64,000 bases of DNA from the NCBI GenBank assembly GCA_937995515.1, contig CALKJZ010000004.1:1-64000 (forward strand), given 5' to 3'. The notes below the pieces were generated by a model. It ran no database searches. It saw only the letters and a program-made list of their open reading frames with translations, and was not told the origin of the DNA. Of this stretch, positions 35,621 through 44,784 are shown piece by piece (position 1 is the first letter of the stretch; every line of letters begins with the position of its first letter). The translations under genes and the position numbers were made by a program. This DNA is from an uncultured Sphingomonadaceae bacterium (lineage in GTDB: Bacteria; Pseudomonadota; Alphaproteobacteria; Sphingomonadales; Sphingomonadaceae).

Positions 35621-38600
35621 ATGGCAACCAGGCTTTCCCCCACGCTCTTCCGGGCGCTTTGCGCAACCACGGCGATGTCGGTTCTGGCGCTGGCGGCTCC
35701 GGCCGTGATGGCCCAGGAAGTCACCGGTACCATCCGCGGCGAGGTGACCGACGACGACGGGAACCCGATTCCCGGCGCGGTTGTCACCATCGTCCACACG
35801 CCGTCGGGCACCCGCTCGGTCGTCCGCACCGATGCGAGCGGTGGCTTCAGCGTGGCCAACCTGCGGATCGGCGGCCCGTTCGACGTGTCGGTCGAAGCGC
35901 CCGGGTTTGAAGGCGCCACTGCCACCATCACCAACATCTCGGCTGGCGAACCGCAGCGCATCTCGGTGTTCCTCGTGCCCGAGGGGCAGGTGATCGAGGT
36001 GGTTGCCGCGCGCACCGCGCGCTCCTCGATCGCGCTTGCCTCGGGCCCGGCCACGATCCTGACCGCGCGCGAGATCGAGGGCGTGGCCAGCATCAACCGC
36101 GACATCCGCTCGCTCGTCGCGCGTGACCCGTTCTCGTTCGTCGACCCGACCAACGGGACCGGGGCGATCCAGATCGCCGGGCAGAACAACCGCTTCAACC
36201 GCATCACCGTCGATGGCATCGGCTTCGGCGACCCGTTCGGCCTCGAAGCCGGCGGCCTTGCCTCCTCGCGCGGGCCCATCCCGCTCGACGCCATCGGCGA
36301 GTTCACGGTCGAGGTGGCGCCGGTCGACATCCAGCAGGGCCAGTTCCAGGGCGGCGCGGTCAACACCGTGCTGAAGTCCGGCTCCAACAACTGGGGTTTC
36401 ACCGGGTTCTACAGCTACTCCTCCGACGATCTTTCGGGCAACCGCGTGCGCGACCGGCGCGTCGAGCAGGATTTCCAGTCGAAGATCTTCGGCGCCCAGG
36501 CGGGCGGCCCCATCATCAAGGACCGGCTGTTCTTCATCGTCACCTACGAGCAGACCGACAACTCCACCCCGGCGCTCGTCGGCGTGCCCGGCGAAGGCTT
36601 TGCCAACGAAATCCCGATCATCAGCCGGCAGCAGGTGGACCGGATCCGGAACATTTCCAACCAGGTCTACAACTATGATCCACTCGATCTTGCGCGCGAC
36701 GTGCCCGAGAAGGACAAGAAGATCGCGGTGAAGGTCGACTGGAACATTGCTGAAGACCACCGCGCGGCCTTCACCTTTGTCTGGTCGGACAACAGCATCC
36801 TCGCTGGACAGACAGGACTTGCACAGGTCACAGCGAACAGCCCGATCCTTTCGCTTCAGTCCAACAACTATCTGCAGGGCTCTATAAATTATTATGGTGT
36901 GTTCCAGCTGAACTCCGACTGGACAAACAGCTTCTCCACCCAGCTGCGCGTCACCTACAATGACTACGAGCGGCTGCAGGTGCCTTATGCCGGCCGGGAG
37001 TTCGGGCAGTTCGTCGTCTGCCTGCGCGAGACGGCGACAACAGGCTCTGCCCCCTGCCCCAATGGCACCGGCCGGGTGGCGCTGGGGCCCGACATCTCGC
37101 GCCAGGCCAATGAGCTGTTTTCTGAGACCCTCGGGATCGAGGCCCAGGCCCGGCTGCGCCAGAACAACCACGATGTGAAGCTGATCATGGAGCGGCGGCA
37201 GGCCGACTTCAACAACCTCTTCGCACAGCGGGTCTCGGGTGACTGGCGGTTCGACTCGATCGCGGATTTCGAGGCCGGGCGCGCCAATGTGCTCGACCTC
37301 AACGTGCCCATCGATCCCTCGGGTATCGACTCGGTGCGCGCCATTTTCTCCAACACCACCTGGACCCTCGGCGTCCAGGACACGTGGGACGTGCTGCCGA
37401 GCCTCACCGTCACCTACGGCGTGCGCTACGACCTGTTCGAGTCCGCCGACCGGCCGCTGTTCAACCAGACATTCCTCAACCGCTATGGCTTCCCCAACAC
37501 GGCCAACCTCAACGGGCGCGACCTGCTCCAGCCGCGCGTGGCGCTCAACTGGCGGCCGACCCCCCGGCTCAACGCCCGGCTGACGGCAGGGCTGTTCGGC
37601 GGCGGGGGCCCGAATGTGTGGATCTCGAACAATTATTCGAACCCGGGGCCGACGCAGAGCCGCGCCGCGATCACCCGCACGGGGCCCGACACCTTCAGCC
37701 TTCCCGCGCCCGTGGTGGCAGCCGCCGGGCTCACCCCGGCGCAGGTGAATGCGCTGGGTGCAGCCGTGCTCAACAATGTGCGCGGCGGCGCATTCATTCC
37801 CCAGGAGTTCGTGACCGTGCTGCGGCTTGCCGGCCCGGCGCTTGCCACCACCAACAGCCTCGATCCCGACTTCCGCATCTCCTCGCAATGGCGGGTGGCC
37901 GGCGTGCTGGAGTGGACGGCGGACCTCGGGCCCCTTGGCGACGACTGGCGGTTCCGCGGCTCGGCCATCTGGTCGCGGGTGCGCGACAACCTCATCTGGA
38001 CAGACCTGCGCGTTGCGCCCAACGCCGTGCAGGGCACCCTGCCGGACGGGCGCCCGCGCTACCAGCCGCTGGTTTCGGCCACCGACACCAACACCGACAT
38101 TTTCCTGACGAATGGCGACAGGGGCTATTCGTGGAACCTTGCCGCCAGCGTGCGCAAGCGGTGGGACAACGGGCTGGACTTCGGCATGGCCTACACGTGG
38201 CAGCGCGCGAAGGACGAAAATCCGGGCACCTCGTCGGTGGCCTTTTCCAACTATGTGAACACGGCCGTGCTCGATCCGAACCGGGCCGCCTATGGCACAT
38301 CCATCTATCAGCGGGACAATGCCTTCCGGCTGAACCTTGGATATGAGCGGGCCTTCTTTGGCGACAATCTCACCCGGCTCGACCTGTTCTTCAACTCGAC
38401 TGCTGGCCAGCGGTTCAGCTATACGATGGTGGACTCGGTTGCGACCGTGAACCAGGGGGTGTTCAGTGTCGCTGGCCGGCCCGGGAACATCCGGTCGATC
38501 ACCTTCGGGACGACGATGACCAACGACCGGCACCTTCTCTACGTGCCCAACGTGGCCTCGATCGCAGCAGACCCGATCGTGACATGGCGCAGCGAGGCGG

Positions 38601-39016
38601 ATTTCAACGCCTTCCGGGATTTCGTTCTCAACAGCCCGCTGGCCAAGTATCAGGGCCAGATCGCGCCCAAGAACATCGGCCGCTCGCCGCGGTTCGAGAA
38701 GATGGATCTCCGCCTCAGCCAGGAGATCCCGTTCGTGCTCGGCGGCAAGATCCAGTTCTTTGCCGATTTCGAGAACTTCCTGAACCTCCTCAACAAGGAC
38801 TGGAACGCGCTGCGGCAGGTGCCGTTCCCCTATGTTGCCGGGGTGGTGAGCGTGTTCTGCCCGCAGGATGCAGCCAACCCCAACTCGCCCTCGATCACCA
38901 GCGCAAACCAGGTGTGCCGTCAGTATCGCTACACCAACGTGCGCACGCCGTCGGAGACGCTGTTTACGAACCTGTCGCTCTGGCAGGTACGGCTGGGCGC
39001 GCGCCTCTCGTTCTGA
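35621..39016 (+). CDS. Oar-like TonB-dependent receptor with N-terminal carboxypeptidase-regulatory-like domain
   Basis: A 1131-residue outer-membrane protein. The signal peptide ends about residue 31 (PAVMAQE). Residues 35-110 form a CarboxypepD_reg-like beta-sandwich (GTIRGEVTDDDGNPIPGAVVTI), then comes a plug domain (SINRDIRSLVARDPFSF, NRFNRITVDGIGFGDPFG), then a large barrel ending WQVRLGARLSF. This layout matches the Oar/OmpA-related receptor family of myxobacteria and sphingomonads, used for large ligands or protein export. AGGGG is 8 nt before ATG 35621. A strong intrinsic terminator follows. The upstream 234 nt after tRNA-Val have no clear promoter. Confidence 0.88.
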   Translation: MATRLSPTLFRALCATTAMSVLALAAPAVMAQEVTGTIRGEVTDDDGNPIPGAVVTIVHTPSGTRSVVRTDASGGFSVANLRIGGPFDVSVEAPGFEGATATITNISAGEPQRISVFLVPEGQVIEVVAARTARSSIALASGPATILTAREIEGVASINRDIRSLVARDPFSFVDPTNGTGAIQIAGQNNRFNRITVDGIGFGDPFGLEAGGLASSRGPIPLDAIGEFTVEVAPVDIQQGQFQGGAVNTVLKSGSNNWGFTGFYSYSSDDLSGNRVRDRRVEQDFQSKIFGAQAGGPIIKDRLFFIVTYEQTDNSTPALVGVPGEGFANEIPIISRQQVDRIRNISNQVYNYDPLDLARDVPEKDKKIAVKVDWNIAEDHRAAFTFVWSDNSILAGQTGLAQVTANSPILSLQSNNYLQGSINYYGVFQLNSDWTNSFSTQLRVTYNDYERLQVPYAGREFGQFVVCLRETATTGSAPCPNGTGRVALGPDISRQANELFSETLGIEAQARLRQNNHDVKLIMERRQADFNNLFAQRVSGDWRFDSIADFEAGRANVLDLNVPIDPSGIDSVRAIFSNTTWTLGVQDTWDVLPSLTVTYGVRYDLFESADRPLFNQTFLNRYGFPNTANLNGRDLLQPRVALNWRPTPRLNARLTAGLFGGGGPNVWISNNYSNPGPTQSRAAITRTGPDTFSLPAPVVAAAGLTPAQVNALGAAVLNNVRGGAFIPQEFVTVLRLAGPALATTNSLDPDFRISSQWRVAGVLEWTADLGPLGDDWRFRGSAIWSRVRDNLIWTDLRVAPNAVQGTLPDGRPRYQPLVSATDTNTDIFLTNGDRGYSWNLAASVRKRWDNGLDFGMAYTWQRAKDENPGTSSVAFSNYVNTAVLDPNRAAYGTSIYQRDNAFRLNLGYERAFFGDNLTRLDLFFNSTAGQRFSYTMVDSVATVNQGVFSVAGRPGNIRSITFGTTMTNDRHLLYVPNVASIAADPIVTWRSEADFNAFRDFVLNSPLAKYQGQIAPKNIGRSPRFEKMDLRLSQEIPFVLGGKIQFFADFENFLNLLNKDWNALRQVPFPYVAGVVSVFCPQDAANPNSPSITSANQVCRQYRYTNVRTPSETLFTNLSLWQVRLGARLSF

Positions 39017-39033
39017 CCGGCCCTTTCCGCTGC

Positions 39034-39063
39034 GGCCCGGGCGCGTGTGCGCTCGGGCCTTTT
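39034..39063 (+). terminator. Intrinsic terminator after the Oar-like receptor
   Basis: An 11-bp stem (39034-39044 with 39049-39059, one G-T pair) around the loop GTGT is followed directly by TTTT at 39060-39063. It starts 17 nt after the receptor stop and before tRNA-Leu. It is the clearest intrinsic terminator I found in the window. Confidence 0.85.
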
Positions 39064-39097
39064 CATGAGGCCCAAGGCGGGCTAGCCGGGCGCGCGG

Positions 39098-39182
39098 GCC
39101 CCCGTGGCGGAATTGGTAGACGCACCCGACTCAAAATCGGGAGCCCCAGGGCGTGCCGGTTCGAGTCCGGCCGGGGGTACCA
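39098..39182 (+). tRNA. tRNA-Leu (CAA)
   Basis: An 85-nt type II tRNA with a long variable arm. The acceptor is GCCCCCG/CGGGGGT (terminal G-U pair), the T-loop is GGTTCGAGTCC, the anticodon loop CTCAAAA gives CAA, and CCA is encoded. Confidence 0.95.
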
Positions 39183-39265
39183 TCGGAGGCGGCCGCGCGG
39201 CTTCATGACGGCGGAGGGCAGCCGGCCCCCTGTCGGCATGCAGGGCCATCTGCTAGGATCGGCCC

Positions 39266-40135
39266 ATGCCGACCCATGCCGAACCGCCGCCGGGCGTGGC
39301 CGCGGACTGGACCATTCCCCAGGCGTGGGAGCGCTATTCCGAGGCCGAGCATGCCCGCTGGCGCAGGCTCTACCGGCGGCAGGTCGCACAGCTTGCCGGC
39401 CGGGCCGTGCCGGAGTTTCTCGAGGGCCTCGCGCGGCTCGACATGGCCGATGGCATTCCCGATTTCCGCCGTCTGTCCGGGCAGCTGATGCGGCTCACAG
39501 GCTGGCAGGTGGTGGCCGTGCCGGGCCTTGTGCCCGACGATGTGTTCTTCGCCCACCTCGCCGAACGCCGGTTCGTGGCCGGATGCTTCATCCGCGCGGC
39601 CGACAGCCTCGACTATCTCGAGGCGCCCGACGTCTTCCACGACGTCTTCGGCCATGTGCCGCTGCTCGCCCACCCGCTGTTTGCCGACTATCTGGAGGCC
39701 TACGGGAAGGGCGGGCTGCGCTCGATCCGCTTCGGCGCCCTGCACAAGCTCGCCCGGCTCTACTGGTATACGGTCGAGTTCGGCCTCATCGAGACGCGGG
39801 ACGGCCTGCGCATCTATGGCGCAGGCATCGTCTCCTCCCACGGCGAAAGCGCGTTCGCGCTCGACGATCCGAGCCCCAACCGCCTGGGCTTCGACCTCGT
39901 GCGGGTGATGCGCACGCCCTACCGGATCGACGATTACCAGCAGAGCTATTTCGTGATCCCCTCCTTCCGCCATCTCTTGGAGACCACGCTCGAGACCGAT
40001 TTCGCCCCCCTCTACGACAGGCTCGAGCAGCTGCCCGATCTCGGCATCGCCGACATCCTGCCGACCGACCGGGTGTTCACCCGGGGAACCCAGGCCCATG
40101 CGCGCGTTCGGGCGCCTCTTCGCAGCGCGTCGTGA
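39266..40135 (+). CDS. phhA: Phenylalanine 4-monooxygenase
   Basis: A 289-residue pterin-dependent, non-haem iron hydroxylase converting phenylalanine to tyrosine. The iron triad is His125 and His130 in VFHDVFGHVP and Glu171 in YTVEFGL. PDFRRLSGQLMRLTGWQVV and YRIDDYQQSYFVI are also typical. There is no regulatory ACT domain, as expected in bacteria. It starts 83 nt after tRNA-Leu, and its last 59 nt overlap the convergent OsmC gene, encoding the basic C-terminal tail. Confidence 0.95.
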   Translation: MPTHAEPPPGVAADWTIPQAWERYSEAEHARWRRLYRRQVAQLAGRAVPEFLEGLARLDMADGIPDFRRLSGQLMRLTGWQVVAVPGLVPDDVFFAHLAERRFVAGCFIRAADSLDYLEAPDVFHDVFGHVPLLAHPLFADYLEAYGKGGLRSIRFGALHKLARLYWYTVEFGLIETRDGLRIYGAGIVSSHGESAFALDDPSPNRLGFDLVRVMRTPYRIDDYQQSYFVIPSFRHLLETTLETDFAPLYDRLEQLPDLGIADILPTDRVFTRGTQAHARVRAPLRSAS

Positions 40136-40538
40136 TGCGCGGCGTGCCTTCCAGCGTGCGCTGGATCGGGCAGCGCGCGGCGAGTTCGATGAGCCTCTCG
40201 CGCTGGGCCTCGGTGAGCGCGGGGCCGGTCAGGCGGATGCATTTCACGAACACGTCCTGCCGCGGGCTGGCAGCTCCCGGCCCGCCCTTCTGGTGGGTGA
40301 GTGTCACCTCCACATGTTCGAGCGGCAAGCCCTCGCGCTGCGCCACCCAGCGCACCGTCATCGCCGTGCATTCGGCAAGTGCGGCTGCAAGAAGGTCGTA
40401 GGGCGCAGGGCCGAGGCCGGCGCCGCCGGCGTCCTCGGGCTCGTCGCCGGCCAGTTCGAAGCCGGAAACCGAGATCTTGACCGCAAAGGCGCTTGCGCCG
40501 GTTTCGGTCACATGGGCTGTGGTCATCTTGCCGGCCAT
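40077..40538 (-). CDS. OsmC-family peroxiredoxin-like protein
   Basis: A 153-residue OsmC/Ohr-fold thiol protein. The two redox cysteines are Cys57 in LAECTAMT and Cys123 in ARCPIQRTLEG, in the YhfA/OsmC arrangement. It probably reduces organic hydroperoxides or acyl disulfides in the cytoplasm. The N-terminus was taken at ATG 40538, which overlaps the end of the symporter gene upstream (40523); ATG at 40526 is an alternative. The 3' end overlaps phhA. Confidence 0.85.
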   Translation of the reverse strand: MAGKMTTAHVTETGASAFAVKISVSGFELAGDEPEDAGGAGLGPAPYDLLAAALAECTAMTVRWVAQREGLPLEHVEVTLTHQKGGPGAASPRQDVFVKCIRLTGPALTEAQRERLIELAARCPIQRTLEGTPRITTRCEEAPERAHGPGFPG

Positions 40539-41941
40539 GTCGTGCGTCCTCCTCCGTTGGCGGGGTGGGCCTTCATGCGGTCGAAATAGGCCTCCGTCTC
40601 CCGCCGGAGCGGCCCGGCGAGGAGGAAGAGCCCGATGACATTGGGCAGCGCCATCAGGAAGAAGGCGCTGTCCACCAGATCGAGCACGCGGCCCAGATCG
40701 AGCGCGGCGCCGAGCGACAGCTGGGCGCAGAAGAACAGCTTGAAGGCGCGCTCGCGCCTCCGGCCGTGGCCGGCCAGATGCTGGAACGCCTGGGTCGCGT
40801 AGAAGCCGTTGGCGAGCGCGGTGGAATAGGCGAACAGGAAGACGATGAGCGCCAGCAGCTGCGGCGCAAAGGGGATCACGCTTTCGAGCGCGGCCGAGGT
40901 CATCGCCACGCCTTCGAGGCCCTCGGCCATCCACATGCCCGAAACCACGAGGGTCAGCCCGGTGATGGTGCAGATGACGACCGTGTCGATGAACGGCTCG
41001 ATGAGCGCGACCATGCCCTCCGAGGCTGGTTCGCGCGTGCGCGCCTGGGCGTGGGCGACAACCGCGGTGCCGACCCCGGCCTCGGAGGAATAGACGGCAC
41101 GGCGCATGCCGATCACGAACACGCCGAGCACGCCGCCTCCGACCGCCTCGGGCGCGAAGGCGCGCTCGACAATCAGCGCCATGGCGGCGGGAACGGCGCC
41201 GACATTGGCGGCGAGGACCACGAGGCACGCACCGATGTAGAGCAGGCACATGGCCGGAACCAGGCGGCCGGCGACGCGCCCGATCCAGCCGATCGAGCCG
41301 AGGAGCACCAGCCCGCACAGGAGCGCAAAGCCCACCCCGAATGCGAGAGGGGCTGAAATGCCCGTCACGTTCGAGACCTGCACATAGGCCTGGTTGACCT
41401 GCACGAGGCTGAGGCAGCCGAAGATCATGAAGAAGGCGTGCGCAAGGCCGAGCACGACCCCGAGCGGCGCCAGCCCGATCGCGGCGAGGCCACGCTCGAG
41501 CGTGACTGCGGGGCCGCCGCGGATGCCGCCCAGCGGCAGCTGCTCGCGGTACATGAGGCCGAGCGTGACCTCCGCGCACTTCAGCCCCATGGCAAACACC
41601 CCGATCACCATCATCCAGAGGATGGCCCCGGGGCCGCCCATGGCAACCGCGACCGCAACGCCGGCAATGTTGCCAAGCCCGACGGTCGAGGCGAGCGCCG
41701 TCGAGAGCGCCTGGAACTGGCTGATCCCGCCCGGTGCCGTTGCATCGTGGAAGCGGCCGCCGAGCGTTTTCCAGGCCAGGACGAAGCCGCGCACCTGCGG
41801 CACCTTCAGCCAGAAGGTGGCAAACAGCATGGCTGCCGCCAGCCACATCACGATGAGCTGGATCTCGACCCCGCCAATGGTGACAGACGCGAACACGGCT
41901 GCCGAAAGCGCGTCGATGAGGCCGGAGAGGAACTCGATCAC
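40523..41941 (-). CDS. Alanine/glycine:cation symporter (AGCS family)
   Basis: A 472-residue sodium- or proton-coupled amino-acid symporter with about 11 membrane helices. The family signature is the segment GISQFQALSTALASTVGLGNIAG and the following GGPGAILWMMV, with YSSEAGVGTAVVAHA and FAYSTALANGFYATQAFQH later. The start is GTG at 41941, the first codon giving the expected N-terminus (VIEFLSGLIDAL) before the first helix; its ribosome binding site is weak. It overlaps the OsmC start by 16 nt, so the two may be co-transcribed. Confidence 0.85.
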   Translation of the reverse strand: MIEFLSGLIDALSAAVFASVTIGGVEIQLIVMWLAAAMLFATFWLKVPQVRGFVLAWKTLGGRFHDATAPGGISQFQALSTALASTVGLGNIAGVAVAVAMGGPGAILWMMVIGVFAMGLKCAEVTLGLMYREQLPLGGIRGGPAVTLERGLAAIGLAPLGVVLGLAHAFFMIFGCLSLVQVNQAYVQVSNVTGISAPLAFGVGFALLCGLVLLGSIGWIGRVAGRLVPAMCLLYIGACLVVLAANVGAVPAAMALIVERAFAPEAVGGGVLGVFVIGMRRAVYSSEAGVGTAVVAHAQARTREPASEGMVALIEPFIDTVVICTITGLTLVVSGMWMAEGLEGVAMTSAALESVIPFAPQLLALIVFLFAYSTALANGFYATQAFQHLAGHGRRRERAFKLFFCAQLSLGAALDLGRVLDLVDSAFFLMALPNVIGLFLLAGPLRRETEAYFDRMKAHPANGGGRTTWPAR

Positions 41942-42079
41942 CTCGGGAAGCTTAAGGGGGCATGCCGGGAAAGGGCAAGCGCCGCGCGCGCCTTGCCACG
42001 CGCGCCTGGCCGGGCTCCGCACCGGGCGCGACTCCGGGGCCAGCTGGCAGCGGGGCCCAAGCGCGTCTATCGGGCGGCC

Positions 42080-43096
42080 ATGGACGCGGTGCCCGGCTGG
42101 CTGGAGGTGACGCGCGCCGGGCTGCGGCTCCGGCAGGCGGATGTCTGGCTCGACCCGGCACGGCCTGTTCCGCGCGCGATCATCACCCACGGCCACGCCG
42201 ACCATGCGCGCGGCGGCCACGGCGAGGTGTGGGCGACTCCCGAGACGCTTGCCATCATGGCCGCGCGCTATGGGCCGCAACCGGGCGCGCATGCGCTGGT
42301 CCCCGGTGCCACGGCCGATCTCGGTGGAGTGGGGGTGAGCCTGCACCCGGCGGGCCATGTGCTCGGCTCGGCGCAGGTGCGGCTCGAGGGGCCGGACGGG
42401 ACGGTCGTCGTGGTCTCGGGCGATTACAAGCGCGCCCCCGACCCGACCTGTGCCCCGTTCGAGCCGGTGCCGTGCGACATCTTCGTGACCGAGGCGACCT
42501 TTGCGCTGCCCGTGTTCCGCCACCCCGACGCGCGCGAAGAGGTCTTGCGCGCGCTCGCAGCCCTGCGGGTGCAGCCGGAGCGGTGTCTCCTTGTCGGCGC
42601 CTATGCGCTGGGCAAGGCGCAGCGGGTGCTCGCGCTCCTCGCGGCTGTCGGCTGGGCGCGGCCCGTCTTCCTCCACGGCGCGCTCCTGCGGCTGACCGCG
42701 CTCTACCGCGAGCTTGGTATCAGCCTGCCGGAGACGCGGGCCGTGGCCGATGTTCCGCGCGAGGCGCTCGCCGGCGAGGTGGTGCTCGCGCCCCCTTCGG
42801 CGCTTGCCGACCGCTGGTCCCGCCGGCTGCCCGGGGGCGGGCAGGGCCCGATCCTTGCCATGGCGTCCGGCTGGATGCGGGTGCGCGCCCGCGCGCGCCA
42901 GCGGGGTGTGGAGCTGCCGCTGGTGATTTCCGACCATGCCGACTGGGACGAGCTGACGGCAACCATCCGCGAGCTTGGCCCGCGCGAGGTCTGGGTGACG
43001 CACGGGCGGGAGGATGCGCTGCTCCACTGGTGCGCGCTGGAGCGTGTCCCGGCCCGCGCGCTCCACCTCGTCGGCCGCGACGACGAGGACGACTGA
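42080..43096 (+). CDS. Ligase-associated DNA exonuclease (metallo-beta-lactamase / beta-CASP type)
   Basis: A 338-residue metal-dependent nuclease of the mRNA-processing-exonuclease-like, ligase-associated group. Metal motif HGHADH is at residues 37-42, with HPAGHVLGSAQ, SGDYKRAPD and a C-terminal ISDHADWDEL. ATG at 42080 is preceded by a GGGCGGCC stretch. An ATP-dependent ligase starts 9 nt after its stop, the standard 'ligase-associated' pairing with a helicase and phosphoesterase; those partners are not seen here. It probably acts in a DNA-break or adduct repair pathway. Confidence 0.88.
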   Translation: MDAVPGWLEVTRAGLRLRQADVWLDPARPVPRAIITHGHADHARGGHGEVWATPETLAIMAARYGPQPGAHALVPGATADLGGVGVSLHPAGHVLGSAQVRLEGPDGTVVVVSGDYKRAPDPTCAPFEPVPCDIFVTEATFALPVFRHPDAREEVLRALAALRVQPERCLLVGAYALGKAQRVLALLAAVGWARPVFLHGALLRLTALYRELGISLPETRAVADVPREALAGEVVLAPPSALADRWSRRLPGGGQGPILAMASGWMRVRARARQRGVELPLVISDHADWDELTATIRELGPREVWVTHGREDALLHWCALERVPARALHLVGRDDEDD

Positions 43097-43105
43097 GGCC
43101 GGCCG

Positions 43106-44677
43106 GTGGAGCGCTTCGCATCCCTGCTCGATGCGCTGGGCCGCACCTCCCAGCGCAACGCCAAGCTGGGTCTCATCGGCGCCTATCTTGCGGCCACCCC
43201 CGATCCATGCCGCGGCTGGGCGATGGCCGCGCTGACCGGCGAGCTCCGGCTGGCCGCAGTGAGGCCGCAGCTTGTCCGCAAGCTGATCGAGGCGCGGATG
43301 GACCCGACCCTCTTCCGCCTGTCCTACGACTATGTGGGCGATCTTGCCGAAACGGTTGCGCTCCTCTGGCCGGACAGCGGGCCGGGCGCGGCGGCACCCA
43401 GCCTGTCGGAGGCGGTGGCGCGCCTGCAATCCCTCTCGCGCGCCGAGGCGCCGGCCGTGCTTGCCGGGATGCTGGGGACGCTCGACGTGTCGGGCCGGTT
43501 CGCGCTGGTGAAGCTTGCAACCGGGGCGCTGCGCGTGGGCGTCTCGGCGCGGCTGGCGCGCGTGGCGCTGGCCGAGGCCTTCGGGCTCGATGTCGGCGAG
43601 GTGGAAGAGGTATGGCATGGGCTTTCGCCCCCCTATCTGCCGCTGTTCCGGTGGGCGGAAGGGCGGGGTCCGCGCCCGGATGCGGCCGGCCAGCCGGTCT
43701 TCCGGCCGTTCATGCTTGCGCATCCGCTCGAGGATCCGGGGCGGATCGCGCTCGCCGACCACCTTGTCGAATGGAAGTGGGACGGGATCCGCGTGATGGC
43801 GGTCGTCTCGGGTGGCGAGCGCCGGCTCTATTCCCGCGATGGCAACGACATCTCCGAGGCCTTCCCCGACCTTTTGCCGGCGCTTGCGCAGGACATGGTG
43901 CTCGATGGCGAGCTCCTCGTGCGCGCGCCCGGCGGCGGTGTCGGCTCGTTCCACCAGCTGCAGCAGCGGCTCAACCGCCGGACGGTCAGCCAGGCCCTGC
44001 TCGAGGCCGCACCGGCCTTCATCCGCGCCTACGACCTCCTGTTCGAGGGCCAGACGGACCTGCGCGCCCTGCCGCTTGCCGAGCGCCGGCACCGGCTCGA
44101 GCGCATGGTGGCGGGCCTTGCGCCCGGGCGCATCGATCTGTCGCCGCGGCTGGAGGCCGCAGATGCAAGCCGGCTCGATGCGCTGCGCCGCGCCCCGCCA
44201 GACCCCGGCATCGAGGGGCTGATGCTGAAGCGGCTCGACAGCCCCTATGTCGCCGGGCGGGTGACGGGCCTGTGGTGGAAGTGGAAGAAGGATCCGCTCA
44301 CGGCCGATTGCGTGCTGATGTATGCCCAGCGCGGCCACGGCAGGCGCTCGTCCTTCTATTCGGATTTCACCTTCGGCGCCTGGGCTGATGGAACCCTGCT
44401 GCCGGTGGGCAAGGCCTATTTCGGCTTTACCGATGCCGAGCTTGCCTGGCTCGACAGGTGGGTGCGCGCGCACACGATCGCCCGCTTCGGCCCGGTGCGC
44501 GAGGTGGAAAAGCGTCTCGTGCTGGAAATCGCGTTCGACAGCGTGGCGCCGTCGGGCCGCCACAAGTCGGGGCTTGCCATGCGCTTCCCCCGCATTGCCC
44601 GGATCCGCGCCGACAAGCCGGCCGAGGAGGCCGACACGGTGGCCGCGATTGCAGCCCTTGCCCAGGCCGGCCGATGA
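43106..44677 (+). CDS. ATP-dependent DNA ligase (ligase-associated repair type)
   Basis: A 523-residue ATP-dependent ligase. The N-terminal helical DNA-binding domain (1-200) is followed by the adenylation motif EWKWDGIR with lysine Lys224, LYSRDGNDISEAFPD, VLDGELLV, EGLMLKRLDSPY, and WWKWKKDP (motif V). The OB-fold ends AMRFPRIARIR. The start is GTG at 43106, 9 nt behind the exonuclease. This type is separate from the essential NAD-dependent LigA and probably repairs breaks with the exonuclease. It has no fused primase or nuclease domain. Confidence 0.93.
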   Translation: MERFASLLDALGRTSQRNAKLGLIGAYLAATPDPCRGWAMAALTGELRLAAVRPQLVRKLIEARMDPTLFRLSYDYVGDLAETVALLWPDSGPGAAAPSLSEAVARLQSLSRAEAPAVLAGMLGTLDVSGRFALVKLATGALRVGVSARLARVALAEAFGLDVGEVEEVWHGLSPPYLPLFRWAEGRGPRPDAAGQPVFRPFMLAHPLEDPGRIALADHLVEWKWDGIRVMAVVSGGERRLYSRDGNDISEAFPDLLPALAQDMVLDGELLVRAPGGGVGSFHQLQQRLNRRTVSQALLEAAPAFIRAYDLLFEGQTDLRALPLAERRHRLERMVAGLAPGRIDLSPRLEAADASRLDALRRAPPDPGIEGLMLKRLDSPYVAGRVTGLWWKWKKDPLTADCVLMYAQRGHGRRSSFYSDFTFGAWADGTLLPVGKAYFGFTDAELAWLDRWVRAHTIARFGPVREVEKRLVLEIAFDSVAPSGRHKSGLAMRFPRIARIRADKPAEEADTVAAIAALAQAGR

Positions 44678-44784
44678 CGGCGCGGGCCGGACGGGTGGCC
44701 GCCCGGCGCGCGCCTCACGGGCAAGACGGGGCGGCGGGGGCCGGCCCCCCGGCCCTCAGGACCCGGGGATCAAGGCCGGGCCCG

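Noticed and set aside
40523-44563. A 1346-codon minus-strand frame continuing from the symporter through the exonuclease and ligase
   Set aside because: Only the part up to about 41941 has symporter features; the rest is antisense to the exonuclease and ligase genes and has no domain features.
44736-44749. A GC palindrome between the ligase and gcdH as an intrinsic terminator
   Set aside because: Perfect but short (7-bp arms, no loop) and without a T-tract on either strand, so it was not called as a terminator.
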